64,000 nt of DNA from Puffinus mauretanicus (GCA_023333565.1 JAJKFH010001480.1:806001-870000), one strand, 5' to 3'; counted from the first letter of the stretch, positions 1 through 11,956 are shown. Notes: generated by a model from the letters alone, not told the origin. Numbers and translations are program-made.

Positions 1-178
1 CCTTTATATGGAACATTTTTTATTTTGTAATTTCTTTTAAAGTTTTAAACCTGGAAGTCTAGCACTGCAACTAGGTCACGTGAAGATATAAAACTAATGA
101 ATAAACATCTAAATGATTGCTTCTTACCTATGTTTTTTTTAAATGATCTGCTGCATTCTAACAAATGTTTCTTCATAG
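1..178 (+). other. STK3: STK3 intron, 3' end only
   Basis: This is the tail of the intron before the first visible STK3 exon. It ends in a T-rich stretch and the acceptor AG at 177-178. Nothing else is recognisable. The exons encoding the kinase domain must lie upstream of the window. Confidence 0.85.
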
Positions 179-371
179 GATGAAGATGAACTGGACTCTC
201 ACACCATGGTGAAGACCAGTTCAGAGAGCGCTGGTACCATGAGGGCCACAAGCACAATGAGCGAAGGCGCTCAGACAATGATTGAACACAACAGTACTAT
301 GTTAGAATCGGACTTGGGGACCATGGTAATAAATAGTGATGACGATGAAGAAGAAGATGGGACCATGAAAA
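179..371 (+). CDS. STK3: STK3 (MST2) coding exon: caspase site and Thr-Met linker
   Basis: This 193-nt internal exon starts in phase 0 after AG at 177-178 and ends one base into a codon before the donor GTATGT at 372. It encodes 64 residues that I recognise as MST2 residues 317-380, the acidic flexible linker after the kinase domain. The sequence shows DELD followed by Ser, which is the known caspase cleavage site at Asp322 (codon 194-196). It also shows seven Thr-Met pairs, at positions corresponding to T325, T336, T342, T349, T356, T364 and T378. In the family these are autophosphorylated and dock MOB1 and the FHA domain of SLMAP (STRIPAK complex). An acidic Asp/Glu run precedes the last one. 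MST2 is a cytoplasmic Ser/Thr kinase that phosphorylates LATS1/2 and MOB1 in the Hippo pathway. STK4 (MST1) is excluded because the linker and C-terminus match STK3 rather than its paralogue. The identity rests on recalled family sequence; exon borders are read directly. Confidence 0.97.
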
Positions 372-1461
372 GTATGTTGTTAATTTACTTTTCTTTTAAT
401 AATGTAATATGTTTTCTTATACTGCATGAGAACATTGTATCATCAGTGGCTTTTAAGCGACAAGTTCTGTGGTTAAAACAGGAGAGGGCTATTTGTGTCT
501 CTTAAGTACTCTCTATAGTTTGTGGAGAAAAAGTTGACTATAGTGGCAGATGCAAAGCAGAAGCCTGGTTTTGGTGCTTTCCTAAGTCTCTCTGGAAGAC
601 TCTAAAATTAGCCTTCTGTGAATTCTCCCTTCTACTGCTTGTCTCTTGCTTTTTGCTTCCTTTCTCACATACATTTGGACCAGTTCCTTGGAGCTAACCT
701 GAAGTGATGTGATTATGCGAGAAGCTGCTGCTTCAATGTCAGTGGTCCTGGGAACTCATCATGACTCTCCATGGGTTCAGTAATCAGTACACATCTTGCT
801 GCAAAATTATTTTGTAACTCATGATCAATTAGCAGATTTTTATTTTATAACTGAGTGTTATTATTTGAACATATGTTGGAATGTAATTCAGTAATGCTTG
901 ATTTGAGGCAGTGATCAAAAGATTGTTGAAACCTAAGTAAAAAGTGCAAATGGACTTCAGCATGTAAGGGAGTATGTTAGAGGAAAAAAAATTGCAAATG
1001 TTTTGAAGTATGAAGTTATAAGTTACACTGAAATATGCATAAATACATATTGGTTAAATAGTTAACTTACGTACTTACATACCTACATATTGATGTGCTC
1101 ATTATTTGGCTGAAGACTACTGCAGAATGAGGCCCGCTGAATTTAATAGAATTATTTGCTTGAATGGGCAGCATGAATAGATGAATCTAACTCAAGCTGT
1201 AGGTGCCTGATTTCATGAGGCACAATGTAATGTTTAACTCCAGGCAATTGTTTTTCGGGGGGGAGGTAATAAATAAAGCTAACGTCTCAAGAGTGGAAAT
1301 CGGTGCCAAATAAATAACTTTACTGAATGTTTATAGCAAACATAAAGTTGCATTTGTGTTTGCACATATACATCTGATGTGATTTGTGCAAGATTAGTTG
1401 GAAGTACAAAGCAGGAATATGTTTTCTTTGCGGTTAATGTACAGCAAATTGGAAGGAAGGA

Positions 1462-1540
1462 GGGGGTTTTGTTGGGGTCTTTTTTTTTTTTGTGTGGGTT
1501 TTTTTTTTTGTGGTTTGTTTTGTTGGTTTTGGTTTTTTTT
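1462..1540. repeat. G/T-only low-complexity tract
   Basis: About 79 bases on the + strand consist of G and T with a single C at 1479, including long T runs and several G runs. The minus strand is A/C-rich. It is the first of several such strand-asymmetric tracts in the window. No function is visible. Confidence 0.8.
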
Positions 1541-2113
1541 CCTAGTGTTTTCAGCAATAAGATAGCAAACATACGTGTTGATTAGTGATTAGTTTAAGTA
1601 GGATTATTCACCTCGTGAAAACACTTAGTACGTGCTTTAATTTGTTTTCATGCTGAAACAGAATATTTGCCTATTAAAGTGTGAGGCTAATGGAGGGTTA
1701 GTACAAGTGATCTCAAACTCACCAATTTCAACAAGTTAAGGAAAAGATGAGTGATGCAAAAAAAAAAAAAAAAAGGAGAAAGATATTACAAGCAAATTTG
1801 GAGTAAAGGATAATAAAGTAATTCTTAGGGTGGAAGTATGATGACGAAGGGTCTTGTGCAGCCTTTCAAATCACTTCAGGCTTAATAACTATCCATGTAG
1901 TTTTTATATGTGCTGAGAGGAAATACCTGTTATTACGCCGAACAGATCAAAAAAGTGTCGTTAGGTTTGCACTGCAATCTCTTATCTGTGTCCTATTTAT
2001 CTATATGTTGCTGGAGACATAATTTTTAAAATGTACTGTTATTTTCCATTTTTAATTGATTCCAGTAATAATCTGCAGTTAGAAAGGGATTTACCTTTCT
2101 ACACCTTGGCATG

Positions 2114-2378
2114 TAGTCAGTATAATTCTTAAACCCATTCTTCCTTCTTGTCAAACAAGAATATATAATCTTTGGTACAGTAGGTTTCCTTCCCCTCCCT
2201 TCCCGCCATAGGTGACTGTCTTGAGACCTGTAACTCCAGTGAAGGAAAGACAGCAAAGTGGAGGTAGCCTGATGGCAAGTGATGGTTTCCTCATTCAGCT
2301 GGCAAGCGACAGGTTTGGTTTCAGCACTTACTCGCTGAACTTTCTTATATTTTGCATTAGACACCCATTGATTAAAAA
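2114..2378 (+). repeat. Direct duplication, copy 1
   Basis: This segment of about 265 bases recurs at 3773-4033 in the same orientation. The two copies share long near-identical blocks, including one of about 60 bases around 2250-2310. They differ by scattered substitutions and small indels and fade at both ends. Neither copy has a conserved open frame, terminal inverted repeat or poly(A) tail. I do not recognise the sequence as CR1 or LTR. It is either an old local duplication or two copies of an uncharacterised dispersed repeat. Confidence 0.8.
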
Positions 2379-3772
2379 CTAGAAATAATTCAAGAATGGG
2401 ATCTTCACATCTCTCAACTGAAAATAAATATAAATCCATTGTAGCTGGTCCTCCTCTGGTTCTGTGATTCATGTGCTATTGGCTGAAACAGGAGTAATAG
2501 CAAGTGTCCTAAATAAATGTCACCAGGAAGGGATATACAAATCCTTGCTTTCCCTGAGAGGCAGACATAGATTTTGTGCTTCTTTGTGCTTGACAAAGAC
2601 ACAAGATTTTGGAGATTCGTTGCTTTTTCCAGTGTACCTTTATAGGCAAGGTGGGCACTTTCTAGATCTTTGTGTGATTTGATTATAATAAATCAGAACA
2701 GGTAGCTTAAAAGTACTCTTTGATACTTCTGAATAATAGAACATTGCAAGCAAGAAGCTTGGAGAAATAAACTCAGTTAACTATAGAAGAGGGATTTCAT
2801 TTCCTTCCTAGAGACACAAAATATTTATGACAAACTTTTTTTTTTTTAATTGCTCTTGTGTTTAGTTTCACGTTTTGTTTCCTTCTGCCTTTTGTTTCCC
2901 TGCTCAAGGACAAAATAAGAAACAATAATAAGTTTTTATTTATAAGTGCCCATGCTCAGAGGCCTCTGGGAGCCATGACAGAAAATAACTAAAACCATAT
3001 TTTTTTCACAAATAGGGAATTGTGCCCAGATAAAATTGGGATTTGGAACAAAAAGAGGCCTGTCATCCTACCCCAACATACAATATACAGCCTAGCAATA
3101 AAGAACATTTATGCCTTCTTGCTTAGTATGCCTGTGCGTTTTCTGAGCAGAGACTATGTGGTATGTACCTAGACGGAGGGAAGAAAATGCAAAATACAGA
3201 GAGGTAGGAGGACAGAGCTTAACTTCTTAGGAGGTTTAACATGGAGTGGAAGAAGGAGTGGGATTGATGGAAGGTAGCACTATACTTTTGTTCAGCTGCT
3301 CGGATTGTACTTATTTTCATGTAGAAACTTTCTCATATCTCAATTCAGAGAGTGGTATTCAGACCAGCTTCCCTGCATTCCCTTTGTGACTTTTCGGCAA
3401 GGCTTAGTGTTAGGGCATTCTGGTTCACCAAGAATACTTCTGATTGTTCTCCTTTCTCTTTTTAATTAACACCACCCCACACTGCTTCTGCCCCCCCTCC
3501 TCCTTTTTTCCCCCCCTGTTAAATTTATATTTGCCATCTGCTTTGGGCTGGCAAACAAGTTGCTTCTTCTTGTCATTTGGACTTCTTCTGGGTTTCTAAC
3601 TGTTGCTTCAGACTTCAGTGAAGCTTCTAGATAGTTCATGGTTGGTAATGAATATATTAAAAGAAGAGGACAGTGACCTAATGAAGTAGCATTGGACAGA
3701 TAAAATGGAGAAAAGTGGAAAAGTTTTTGTTTTAGTACTTTTTGCCCTATAAGACATGAAATGTTTTAGGTT

Positions 3773-4033
3773 TAGTCAGTGTATTTCTTAAATGTTCTTC
3801 CTTCTTATCAAACAGAAGAATATAATCTTTGGGACAGCAGGCTTCCTTCCCCTCCCTCCTCTGGTAACTGTCTTGAGACCTGTAATACCAGTGAAGGAAA
3901 GCCAGCAAACTGGAGGTAGCCTGATGGCAAGTGATGGTTTCCTCATTCAGCTGGCAAGCGACAGGTTTGTTTCCAGCACTTACTTGCTGAACTTTCTTGT
4001 GTTATTGTATTATGGGATCCTTGATTACAACGG
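3773..4033 (+). repeat. Direct duplication, copy 2
   Basis: This is the second copy of the segment at 2114-2378, offset by about 1.66 kb in the same orientation. The match begins near a shared TAGTCAGT and fades after the block TGCTGAACTTTCTT. An 86-codon open frame crosses this copy but is not kept in copy 1, so it is unlikely to be coding. Confidence 0.8.
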
Positions 4034-5727
4034 GACATGCCCCACGCTGTAGAACCTACGTTTTGAAAGGAGAATTCATGAGTTGGTTTTATTTATTTAT
4101 TATTTTTTAATGATTTCAGTCCATCCAGTGTAAGAGATTGTGCCACGCTGCAAGTTAGTCTCCTCTGTAATAGGAGGTAGATGCTTGGTTGGCTCTGGAG
4201 TGGTGCTTCATAGCTCTTAGCAATGCCTAAGTCCTACAGCTGGTTTTTCAACTGAAAAGCAAAAGCTATTGTTAGTGTTTTATAACAACCTGTGACCCAG
4301 GTCCTATAGGAATTCAGCAAGGAAGCTTAATTATGGGCTGGTTTCAGTGGTGCTGTAACACAGGCATTGATATTTCATGGATGTAGATTTCATGGATGTA
4401 GTTTTGTTAAAGCATGTTTACTGTGCCCACGTTAAGACAGTTTGCTTGATGCCATATGCAAGTGTGGTAGTACTTTACTCCTGTATATATAGAAAGAGAT
4501 TATAGGTATTTCCAAGCCTATTTCAGTCCTTGAGCCCTCTCCTGTAATTGGTAATAAAGTTGTTCATGTATGCCACTAGTAGTAGAATCTTTTACAAAAG
4601 GGAATTTTTTTCAAAGAAAAACATCATGTTGGCAATTCTGCTTCAAGAACTGTTGCAAAATGCTAGTTTACCGTGGATTTTCTTTGTTTTGCTGAAAGCA
4701 GAAATAAAGTATAACTCAGCTGGAATGAACTAATGGGTTTATAATAGTAGTGTCATTGAGTATTTTTTCTTCTTCTCCAGAAGGTGGAAAAATAGAACAA
4801 AAGTTATTAAATCAGTTTTACGAGTCTCGTTCTCAGGAAGCAAAGCAATGTTTTGTACAGGAAACTCTTTTCCCCATTAAAAAGCCTTTAAACTTGAGTT
4901 CATAGTCCTTCAAAAAGTCTGTGAAGGCTTCAGCTGGTTGAAAAATATGTGGATTTTCCGTTTAAATGCCAGTTGCAATTATTTCTGATAAATAGGTATA
5001 TTATAAAACAAACAAAATACGGAAAGAGGCCTGAATTGGAATGAAGACTTGGGTGCATAAGTCACTAATGTGAAAACTGCAAACTCGGTAACCACTTTGT
5101 TACACAGCTCTCTGTAGTCAAACATTTCTTAGATACATCCTTTGGTAAACTCCCAGCTGTTGTGGCCTCAGGAACCTGGTGATCTAGTTTCTGCTGATGC
5201 TTCCATGCGATTCAGAAACTAAGTAGACTGACCTTGTCATTCTCTGAGGTGGTTGTCTAATAGGCATGTATTAGCAGCAGAACTCGCCCACTCATAAAAT
5301 ACAGTCACAATTTCTGCTTAAAATGTGGCTGAAGGAAGTGGCTGTGACAACTTTCTACGTGGTAGTTCAGTGTTAAGTGCGTTTGCCTGGAGAATGAGGT
5401 CAACATTCCAGGCTCTCTTCAGCCTTACTGTATTCAAAGCTCCTGTCTCCCATTTCCCAGGAGAATTATTGCCACTGAGTTGTAGGCCACCTTGTGTGGT
5501 GAGAAAGAAGTGGTAGGAATGTATGAAATATAAAGCCTAAGTAGTATATGTTGTTGTATAAGCTGTTGTAGCTTTTGTAGTAGATGTGATAGTCCAAAGG
5601 CGGCTAAAAGCTAATTGTATTTCTCACTCTAATATGTAGTGACAAAGCAATATATTTTGAGGGAATGAAGATACTGACAGGTTCTTCACAGAAGCACTGC
5701 AGACAGGAGAGCCTGATCCCCTAACTT

Positions 5728-6466
5728 CACCGAAGAGGCAGCAGCTGGAAATGTTCCTCAATTGAGTGGCAGATGGAGATTTCTAGGATGGGGAACGCTG
5801 TGGAAGCTTGTGGCTTTTGGCAAGAGGAGGAAAGCTTTTCTCTGTAGATTTGCAGCTGCGGAAGAGGTCCAGTGCCCTGATAGTAATGGAGCAAGAGAAG
5901 GACATAGAGACTTCCCATAGGAAATTGTAAAAATAAAAAAAACCCACGAAACCCCAAACAAACAAACAAACAAAAAACACCACCACCACCACACGCCCCC
6001 TCCCAGTGGGAGTAGTGGGAGACTCCCTTCTGCAGGAGATGGACGCCCTTATCTGCTGACCTTACTTGCTATCTAGGAAAAGTTGTTTCTTGCCCAGCCC
6101 CACAACATTGAAAGACTGCCAGAGCTTGTCCAGTGCTTAGACCATTGTCTCCTGCTGCCCATCCACATGGGCACGTGCCAGTGATACTGCCAGAGGAGAC
6201 CTTGAGGGTGACCTCAAGAGAAACTCCAGGGTTATGAGAATGTTCTTGATCATGATGGTGAAGGGAAAACCTTGGAGGAGCAGATGGATCCTATGGGTCA
6301 ACACTTGGTTGAGCCTCTAGTGTTGTTGACAGAGGTTTGACTTTTATGACTATAGGGGCCTCTTTGAGGATCAGGGACTGCTGTGGAGAGATGGGTTCTG
6401 CCTGACAAAGTAAGGCAAGAGTGGTTTTTTGCCAGCAAGCTGGCCCTGAGTTAGCCAGACCAGCTA
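5728..6466 (+). mobile_element. CR1 LINE fragment, ORF1 (esterase) region, decayed
   Basis: The sequence follows the bird CR1 5' half that encodes ORF1: a block around 6003-6060 (GGGAGACTCCC and following), a block around 6114-6190, and the terminal block near 6355-6460. The segment at 6163-6190 corresponds to the SGNH-esterase motif region that CR1 ORF1 proteins carry. Stops and indels interrupt the frame, so it is inactive. An A/C-rich tract (5935-6000) sits inside. The match is from memory of CR1 consensus, so the subfamily and the ends are approximate. It lies in the same direction as STK3. Confidence 0.65.
5935..6000. repeat. A/C-rich tract with CAAA and CAC repeats
   Basis: About 66 bases are almost entirely A and C on the + strand, with short runs of AAAC units followed by CAC units. 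It lies within the CR1 ORF1 remnant and may be an expanded A-rich stretch of that element. Confidence 0.75.
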
Positions 6467-8517
6467 ATATATACGGAATGTATACGTGGCTCAGGCCAAC
6501 ATAGAGTATAAAAATTTAACAACTAACAACAGACCTTTTTAATGGATTTAAAATCAATTTAATATTAATATAATACTTTCCAATACTTACTGGAAATACA
6601 TCACTACAAAAGCATTTTTCTTTATAGATTACATCAATTGAATTTGATCAAAACATGCATTAGAATGGAATGTGCATTGCTTCTTATTTTGAAATGTGTG
6701 TTTAGAATTATTTATTTTAGTTATGATATGTTTTTGAAACAGTATAATAGAGTTGGTGTTACGTCATGGCCTCATTAATTTTACTTTTTGGAAGAAATTC
6801 TCTTACGTAACTATTTGAGGACATCCCCATTGGCCATATTCTTATCAGCGGTATTGCTGAGGTAGAAATTATGTTTTCAGTGTCCATGGTGGTCTCTGCA
6901 TTCCATGGCTTGCCAGCAGTTTCTCAGACTACTGTTTTTATTGTGGCTTGCTTTCCAAAGCCATCTTGAAGTCCTGCAGTGGGCAAGAATAGGGATGATA
7001 GAAGGCTGATATTCTTAAATGTTGAAACTGTGGCAAACATTTTTAAACATGATCATCTCTTGTTGAAGAGCAAAGAAAAATGAGAACAACTGGAAAATCC
7101 AAATCCTCCTAGAATGGTGCAGCCTATTGCACAATAGGTTTTCAGTGCAAGTATGTACTGCAGATTTTTTGTGGCAAATACATAGCTTGTGTAAAAAGTA
7201 ACTTACTGGATAGTTGAATGAATTAATTGTCCTTAAAGGAATCTTTATGTATTTTTACTTCTAAATTTCTTGGTTCTTGAAAGACAGTTGACAAGATACC
7301 ATTACTCTATTGTTCATGAAAATTAGAAAAAGTGCTTTCAGACCAAAATGATCTTCTAATAACCTTACATTTTGCAAAAAAAGTGCAACTTACGTCAGTT
7401 TACTCTGGCATAAAGAGCCTGAGTGTTCTGTAAAGTCAATACAAAAAAGGTAAGAGCCTTCACAGGGTCTTTAGACATTTTTTTACATTGGGGAAAAATC
7501 AAACAACCTTGAAACACCTCTGGTCCCATCGTTTTGCAGGCATAATATTTCTGATTTTGTGTGTGAGTTTTTATATTTGCAGTGAAGGTAAGCAGCTCTT
7601 GTTCTTTTAAATGGATTAACTGTATATTAAATTAGAATCAGAAGTGAGTTCTAAATTCTTATTTATCAAAACAAATAGAACAAATCCTCAAAGTGTAAAA
7701 TAAATGTGCTTTGCTCGTCTTGGAGTAATTTCAGTCCTGTTGTCCCACCTTCCTTAATATCCATTTGATAGCAAGGAATTTGGAGGGGTTGGTTTGTTTT
7801 ACATATGTAAGCAGTCTTCTATTACATATATAAGGAAGATATTTATAAATAGCTCTAAAACTTAAGAGCAGTCCTTGGAAAATCTTTAGTATTTTCTGTT
7901 ACCTGAAAGGAGGGAGACTGTCTTACCGGTAATGGACCAACATTTTGGAACTTAATTCCTAACAGAGACACTGGTAATCTTCTTGTTTATAAGTATGTCT
8001 CAAGGATGAAACATAAGAACAACCATCTCAGCAGAAGAAAAAAATTGGTTGTGAAAGGCCAGCGATGTGGTGTCCTATCTTTTTGGTACGAATAGTTTCA
8101 GGGTATTTGGGCAGCGATCAGCAAGTAATAAAAAGTTTGTATTAAGAAAATGCATTGTATTTCTGTTTTTAATTCCACCTCTTTCATACTACTACCTTCT
8201 CTTGGATCTGTTTTCTAAATTTATGCTTTGCAAAAGTTTAGATTCTTCCATTTTTGCCCGTTAGTGCTTATTTCTGTAGTTATTTGGCATCCCTGCTGTT
8301 TACTTCTCATCCCTTCCTCAATCCCAGACTTAAGAGATCTAGAAAGCTTATTCAAGTGATCTTGAGTTCAGTGGGGGCAAACTTGGCTGATTCCGGAGAA
8401 GAGGTATCTGCTATGTGGTCTGTTAAATTCAACCTAGAGTTTAGTTCACTGAATATTTTTGTTGTGGTTGTCATTAATTAAAAGATGGTGAGTAGAGATA
8501 ACTATGATCTGGGATTA

Positions 8518-8922
8518 GAAAAGAACATGGCAACAACTGAGAGAAAAATCAGCTAAAAAAAATGTGAGGAGGAGAAGGTGTGTATGGAAACATGGCAAAC
8601 TGAATGGAGGAATCATCGTGGAGTTGAAGAGAAGCAACTGAAATCAAGTTCAGTAAAGCCTAGAGCAAGACAGTAGAATACTACATTAAAAAAGCCAGAA
8701 GAAATCTTACTAGAACAGAATAATGTAGAAAAAGCAGAAAGAAAAGAACAAGTAAATCAACATGCTATAAAAGATGGCAGTACAAAAATAAGCATTAATG
8801 GAAAAATTAGGCCACTATTAATCGTGCAGCAAAATTAGAATGAATTGAAAAATCTTTGGACAGAGGGACTGGGAAGAGATGATGAAATAATAGGTGAAAG
8901 AGGAGGGGGGAAAAACACTTAA
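8518..8922 (+). other. Purine-rich stretch with coding-like frame, unrecognised
   Basis: The + strand is strongly enriched in A and G for about 400 bases, unlike its surroundings. One frame (codons starting at 8518) reads Lys/Glu/Gln-rich residues through to 8922 with only three internal stops and no apparent frameshift. I recognise no family. It could be a decayed exon or retrocopy, or simply purine-skewed DNA, in which stop codons still occur and K/E-rich translation is expected. No start codon context or poly(A) tail supports a gene. Confidence 0.3.
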
Positions 8923-9100
8923 TGAATTAATAAAAACGAATGTAAAGACAGACAAGAAGATCAGCAAGTCCTAGTGATCATGTTAAACACAAGCTCAGAA
9001 GATATTTCCAGTGGTTTACCTTTTCACTTGTTAAAACAAGTAGTTCAAATGAAAATTACTAATTATTTTATTATGTTTATAATTAAAAAGTATAGTTCTA

Positions 9101-9165
9101 CTTGTGGGTTGTTTTTTGGTGTTTTGTTTTGTGGTTTCTTTTTTTTTTTTTTTCTTCCCAGCTTG
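9101..9165. repeat. G/T-rich tract ending in poly(T)
   Basis: The + strand is nearly all G and T, followed by a run of T, and resembles the tract at 1462-1540. It is low-complexity sequence with no visible gene. Confidence 0.65.
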
Positions 9166-10112
9166 GTTATTTATATCACTGATTCTGTTTCATATTTTAC
9201 TTGTGGAAATGTATTTCATACTTCTCTATGTAGAATGTGCTACACTGCAAGCCAAGTACACGTTTCATGAGTCAATGCTATGCAGAATATAGTCTCTGAG
9301 GTGACAGTTAAGTAGAACTACTAAAGCATTTTTTATGTTTTATTTATTGTTCTATTCAGTAATGAATTTGCTTTGAAATCCCACAAATGAAAACAAATTT
9401 CAGTCATTTAGGGTTGTTGATAAATTTTTTTACATTTAGTTTCATGAAAAGAAACTAAAGGATAATAGAATGGGAGTTCACGCTGATCTCGATCTGCTTT
9501 GTAAAGCTTTTGCAGCTGTGTAGATGATGACAAAAATTCCCCAGGGTTTCCACACCATGGAGATAGGGTGCTTTGCAGCCATCTGTAGAGTGTGATCCCA
9601 TAATTTGTTGAGAATCCTCACTGGCAATGAATTTACTTAAGCAGTGTCTAGACACAGTTTGTGGGGTTGTTTTTTGCAAGTTCTTTTTCTAAATAATTTT
9701 TAAATCGCACCTTTGGTTAAACTGATGGAACTCTGTTGCTTTTCTACAAGTGCCCGTGGACCAGGCCTTGAAGTTAGGGGCATTCAGCACCCAAAGGGAT
9801 GCTTAGCACCTTGTGTTATTCAGTCTCTATAACAACAAATAGATATTACATGAAGTAACTTCTAATATTATTTGTGTGTGCAACTCTGAAATGTCTTGAA
9901 CATTACTCCACGTTGTATCTTGCTACAAAAATATCATTCTTCGGCTATGAGCTTTTATGCCAAAGATCCTCAGGGGACAAATGGAGGTTTGCACCACATA
10001 CAGATTAGTTTCTGTAAAATCCAAGAAAATTAATAAATGGTTTATTTTATAGTGCAGTAAATCTTTAATTTTAAATAGTTTTAACTTTTTTTTCTTTTTT
10101 CTTTCAACTAAG

Positions 10113-10288
10113 GAAATGCTACTTCACCGCAAGTTCAAAGACCTTCTTTCATGGACTACTTTGATAAACAAGATTCCAAGAATAAAAGCCCTGAAAACTG
10201 TAATCAGAACATGCATGAACCTTACCACATATCAAAAAATGTTTTCCCTGATAACTGGAAAGTCCCTCAAGATGGAGACTTTGATTTC
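10113..10288 (+). CDS. STK3: STK3 (MST2) coding exon: linker preceding SARAH
   Basis: This 176-nt exon starts one base into the codon left open at 371, completing an Arg codon, and ends in phase 0 before the donor GTAAGT at 10289. It encodes 59 residues corresponding to MST2 381-439. The motif RNATSP at its start contains the Thr matching human Thr384, a reported AKT target. The segment continues through a conserved MDYFDKQ block and ends in an acidic DGDFDF that leads into the SARAH domain. Its length matches the family exactly, since total residue numbering agrees with 491. The exon is frame-breaking if skipped alone. Confidence 0.97.
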
Positions 10289-10380
10289 GTAAGTACATTT
10301 TTATTGTTTACTTTCTTGCATGCTGTTTATTTTATATGTGTCAAAAATAGTTAATCCCTTTCTGTAACTATGTTAGTACA

Positions 10381-10386
10381 AATAAA
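10381..10386 (+). promoter_or_regulatory. STK3: Candidate intronic poly(A) signal
   Basis: A perfect AATAAA lies 27 bases after the stop reached by reading the preceding STK3 exon into its intron. A GT-rich stretch follows near 10440. Use of this signal would give a transcript lacking the SARAH exon. AATAAA is common in AT-rich DNA, so this is only a candidate. Confidence 0.3.
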
Positions 10387-11773
10387 ATAAGAAAACTTTC
10401 AAGAATATCATCCAATTATCTAATCTTAATGCCTCATCCTGGTTGTTGAAATAAGTACATTTGCTTAACGCAGGACCTTTTTAATGAGGAGTGGTATGTT
10501 ACATTATGAATATACTTCTTTGTAACTACTTTTTTTTTTTTTTTTAAGTATTTTTGGTTCTTTATAGTTTATGTGTTATAACAACTTTAAAATTTGACCC
10601 AGTTCTATTTTAAAAAAAAAATTGCTGCAGGCATGGAATATTGTTGTCATGTTTGCTGTGTATCTCAGTAAAATGATAAGCATTTTAAACTGGATTGGAG
10701 CCATTTAATTAATCTCCTTGGAGATGGTTAAGATCACCTACTGTTTTGCACAAGCCAGCTTGTTCATACTATTCCAATAGTGCACATCTCTCTACATAGA
10801 GTTATTCTATCTAACACCAGTCTGTCTATTTTAGGGTGGGGTTTTTCCCTCTCAAAAATATGTATAGTTTATTTCTTTTTGCCTATGTTGCAAATTATAA
10901 CAGGGGCAAAAAGAAAATGTTCCTAAGTTTTAGGCTGCTCTTAAAGTGAAATAAATAATTACTGTTTTGAGACTTGTAGATAATTATACCTGGGTTTCAC
11001 CTTTGTTAATTTTTTTTAACATGTTTGAAGGAAAGAATTTAGTTTATCTGTTGTAGATTAAACATGTTCTTAACTGCTGTGCGGTAGCTAAATATGATCA
11101 CATGGCACCTTTTTGAAAGTACACTTGGGATTTGGAGAAAAATGTTGTGTTTAATTTTAGGTGACAGCTGTAGGTGTGGGGTTTTTTTCCCAGTTTTCAC
11201 TTACTGCATTTCTACATAAAGCTGACTCTTAAATTTAAACTACCGGAGTAAAGCCAGTTAAATAGCACAGTACAAGCTGTTGCTGCTGGAGAGTTTTGAT
11301 TAAATTGGAGTTTGGTTTGGGTGGGGTTTTTTAGGCTTTTTTTTTTTTTTTTTTTACCGTAAAATGCAATAGTCATCATCCTGATAACTGACTAACAAAA
11401 TAATTATTTGCACTATTCATTGGGAAATAACTGGCCGTTATTTAAGTGGGGTTATTATAGTGGCAATAAAATTGTCCTTAGAACAATTTCAAATTCATCC
11501 TATCTTTTCCATTACTTCTTAAGAAATGCAAGCAAAAATGATTCTTCTTGTAAATGCTAAGATCTTGATTCTGTAAGTGTTTATTCATGAATAATTTGCA
11601 CATGAATAATCCTCTGGAACTTGTTGACATTGCTTGTACATCTGAAGTTGCCTTCTTGGAATAGGCATTTGTCCTAGAACCAAACCTGAGGAGTTCTGAT
11701 CTTCAGAAACTAACTGATCTCTGTGTTGTAGGCAAACCTTGCTAGTGGTCTTAGACTGGGAAGTCAAAGACTT
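10387..11773. other. Intronic gap, nothing recognised
   Basis: AT-rich intron sequence with a poly(T) run near 11338-11355. No gene, RNA or mobile element is recognisable. Confidence 0.6.
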
Positions 11774-11956
11774 CAGAATCACAGAATGGTTTGGATTGGA
11801 AGGGACCTTTAAAGGTCATCTAGTCCAACTTCCCTGCCATGGGCAGGGACATCTTTCACTAGTTGCTCAAAGCCCTGTCCAGCCTGGCCTTGGACACTTC
11901 CAATGATGGGGCATCCACAACTTGTCTCCAACCTGTTCCAGTGTCTCATGGAAGTT
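11774..11956 (-). mobile_element. CR1 LINE 3' end
   Basis: The + strand shows the reverse complement of the typical avian CR1 3' end. The ATTCTGTGATTCT-like tail lies at the left edge, followed by the GGTTTGGATTGGAAGGGACC block and the CTAGTCCAAC block. It then runs into the end of the pol coding region near 11956. It is a 5'-truncated copy of about 180 bp, which is the common CR1 state. It lies antisense to STK3. Confidence 0.93.

Larger units (their letters stand above)
372..10112 (+). other. STK3: STK3 intron (9.7 kb)
   Basis: The intron runs from donor GTATGT at 372 to acceptor AG at 10111-10112, preceded by a T-rich tract. Listed separately are a G/T tract (1462-1540), a duplicated segment (2114-2378 and 3773-4033), a CR1 ORF1 remnant (5728-6466), a purine-rich stretch (8518-8922) and a second G/T tract (9101-9165). 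The remaining stretches (372-1461, 1541-2113, 2379-3772, 4034-5727, 6467-8517, 8923-10112) are AT-rich. They hold short homopolymers such as 17 A at 1758-1774 and no recognisable gene or repeat. If the upstream exon were read through, the frame would stay open to a stop at 503-505. Confidence 0.9.

Noticed and set aside
206..505. A 99-codon frame starting at an internal ATG
   Set aside because: Its first part is the STK3 linker exon read in frame, and the rest is intron read-through past the donor at 372. The ATG is an internal Met codon.
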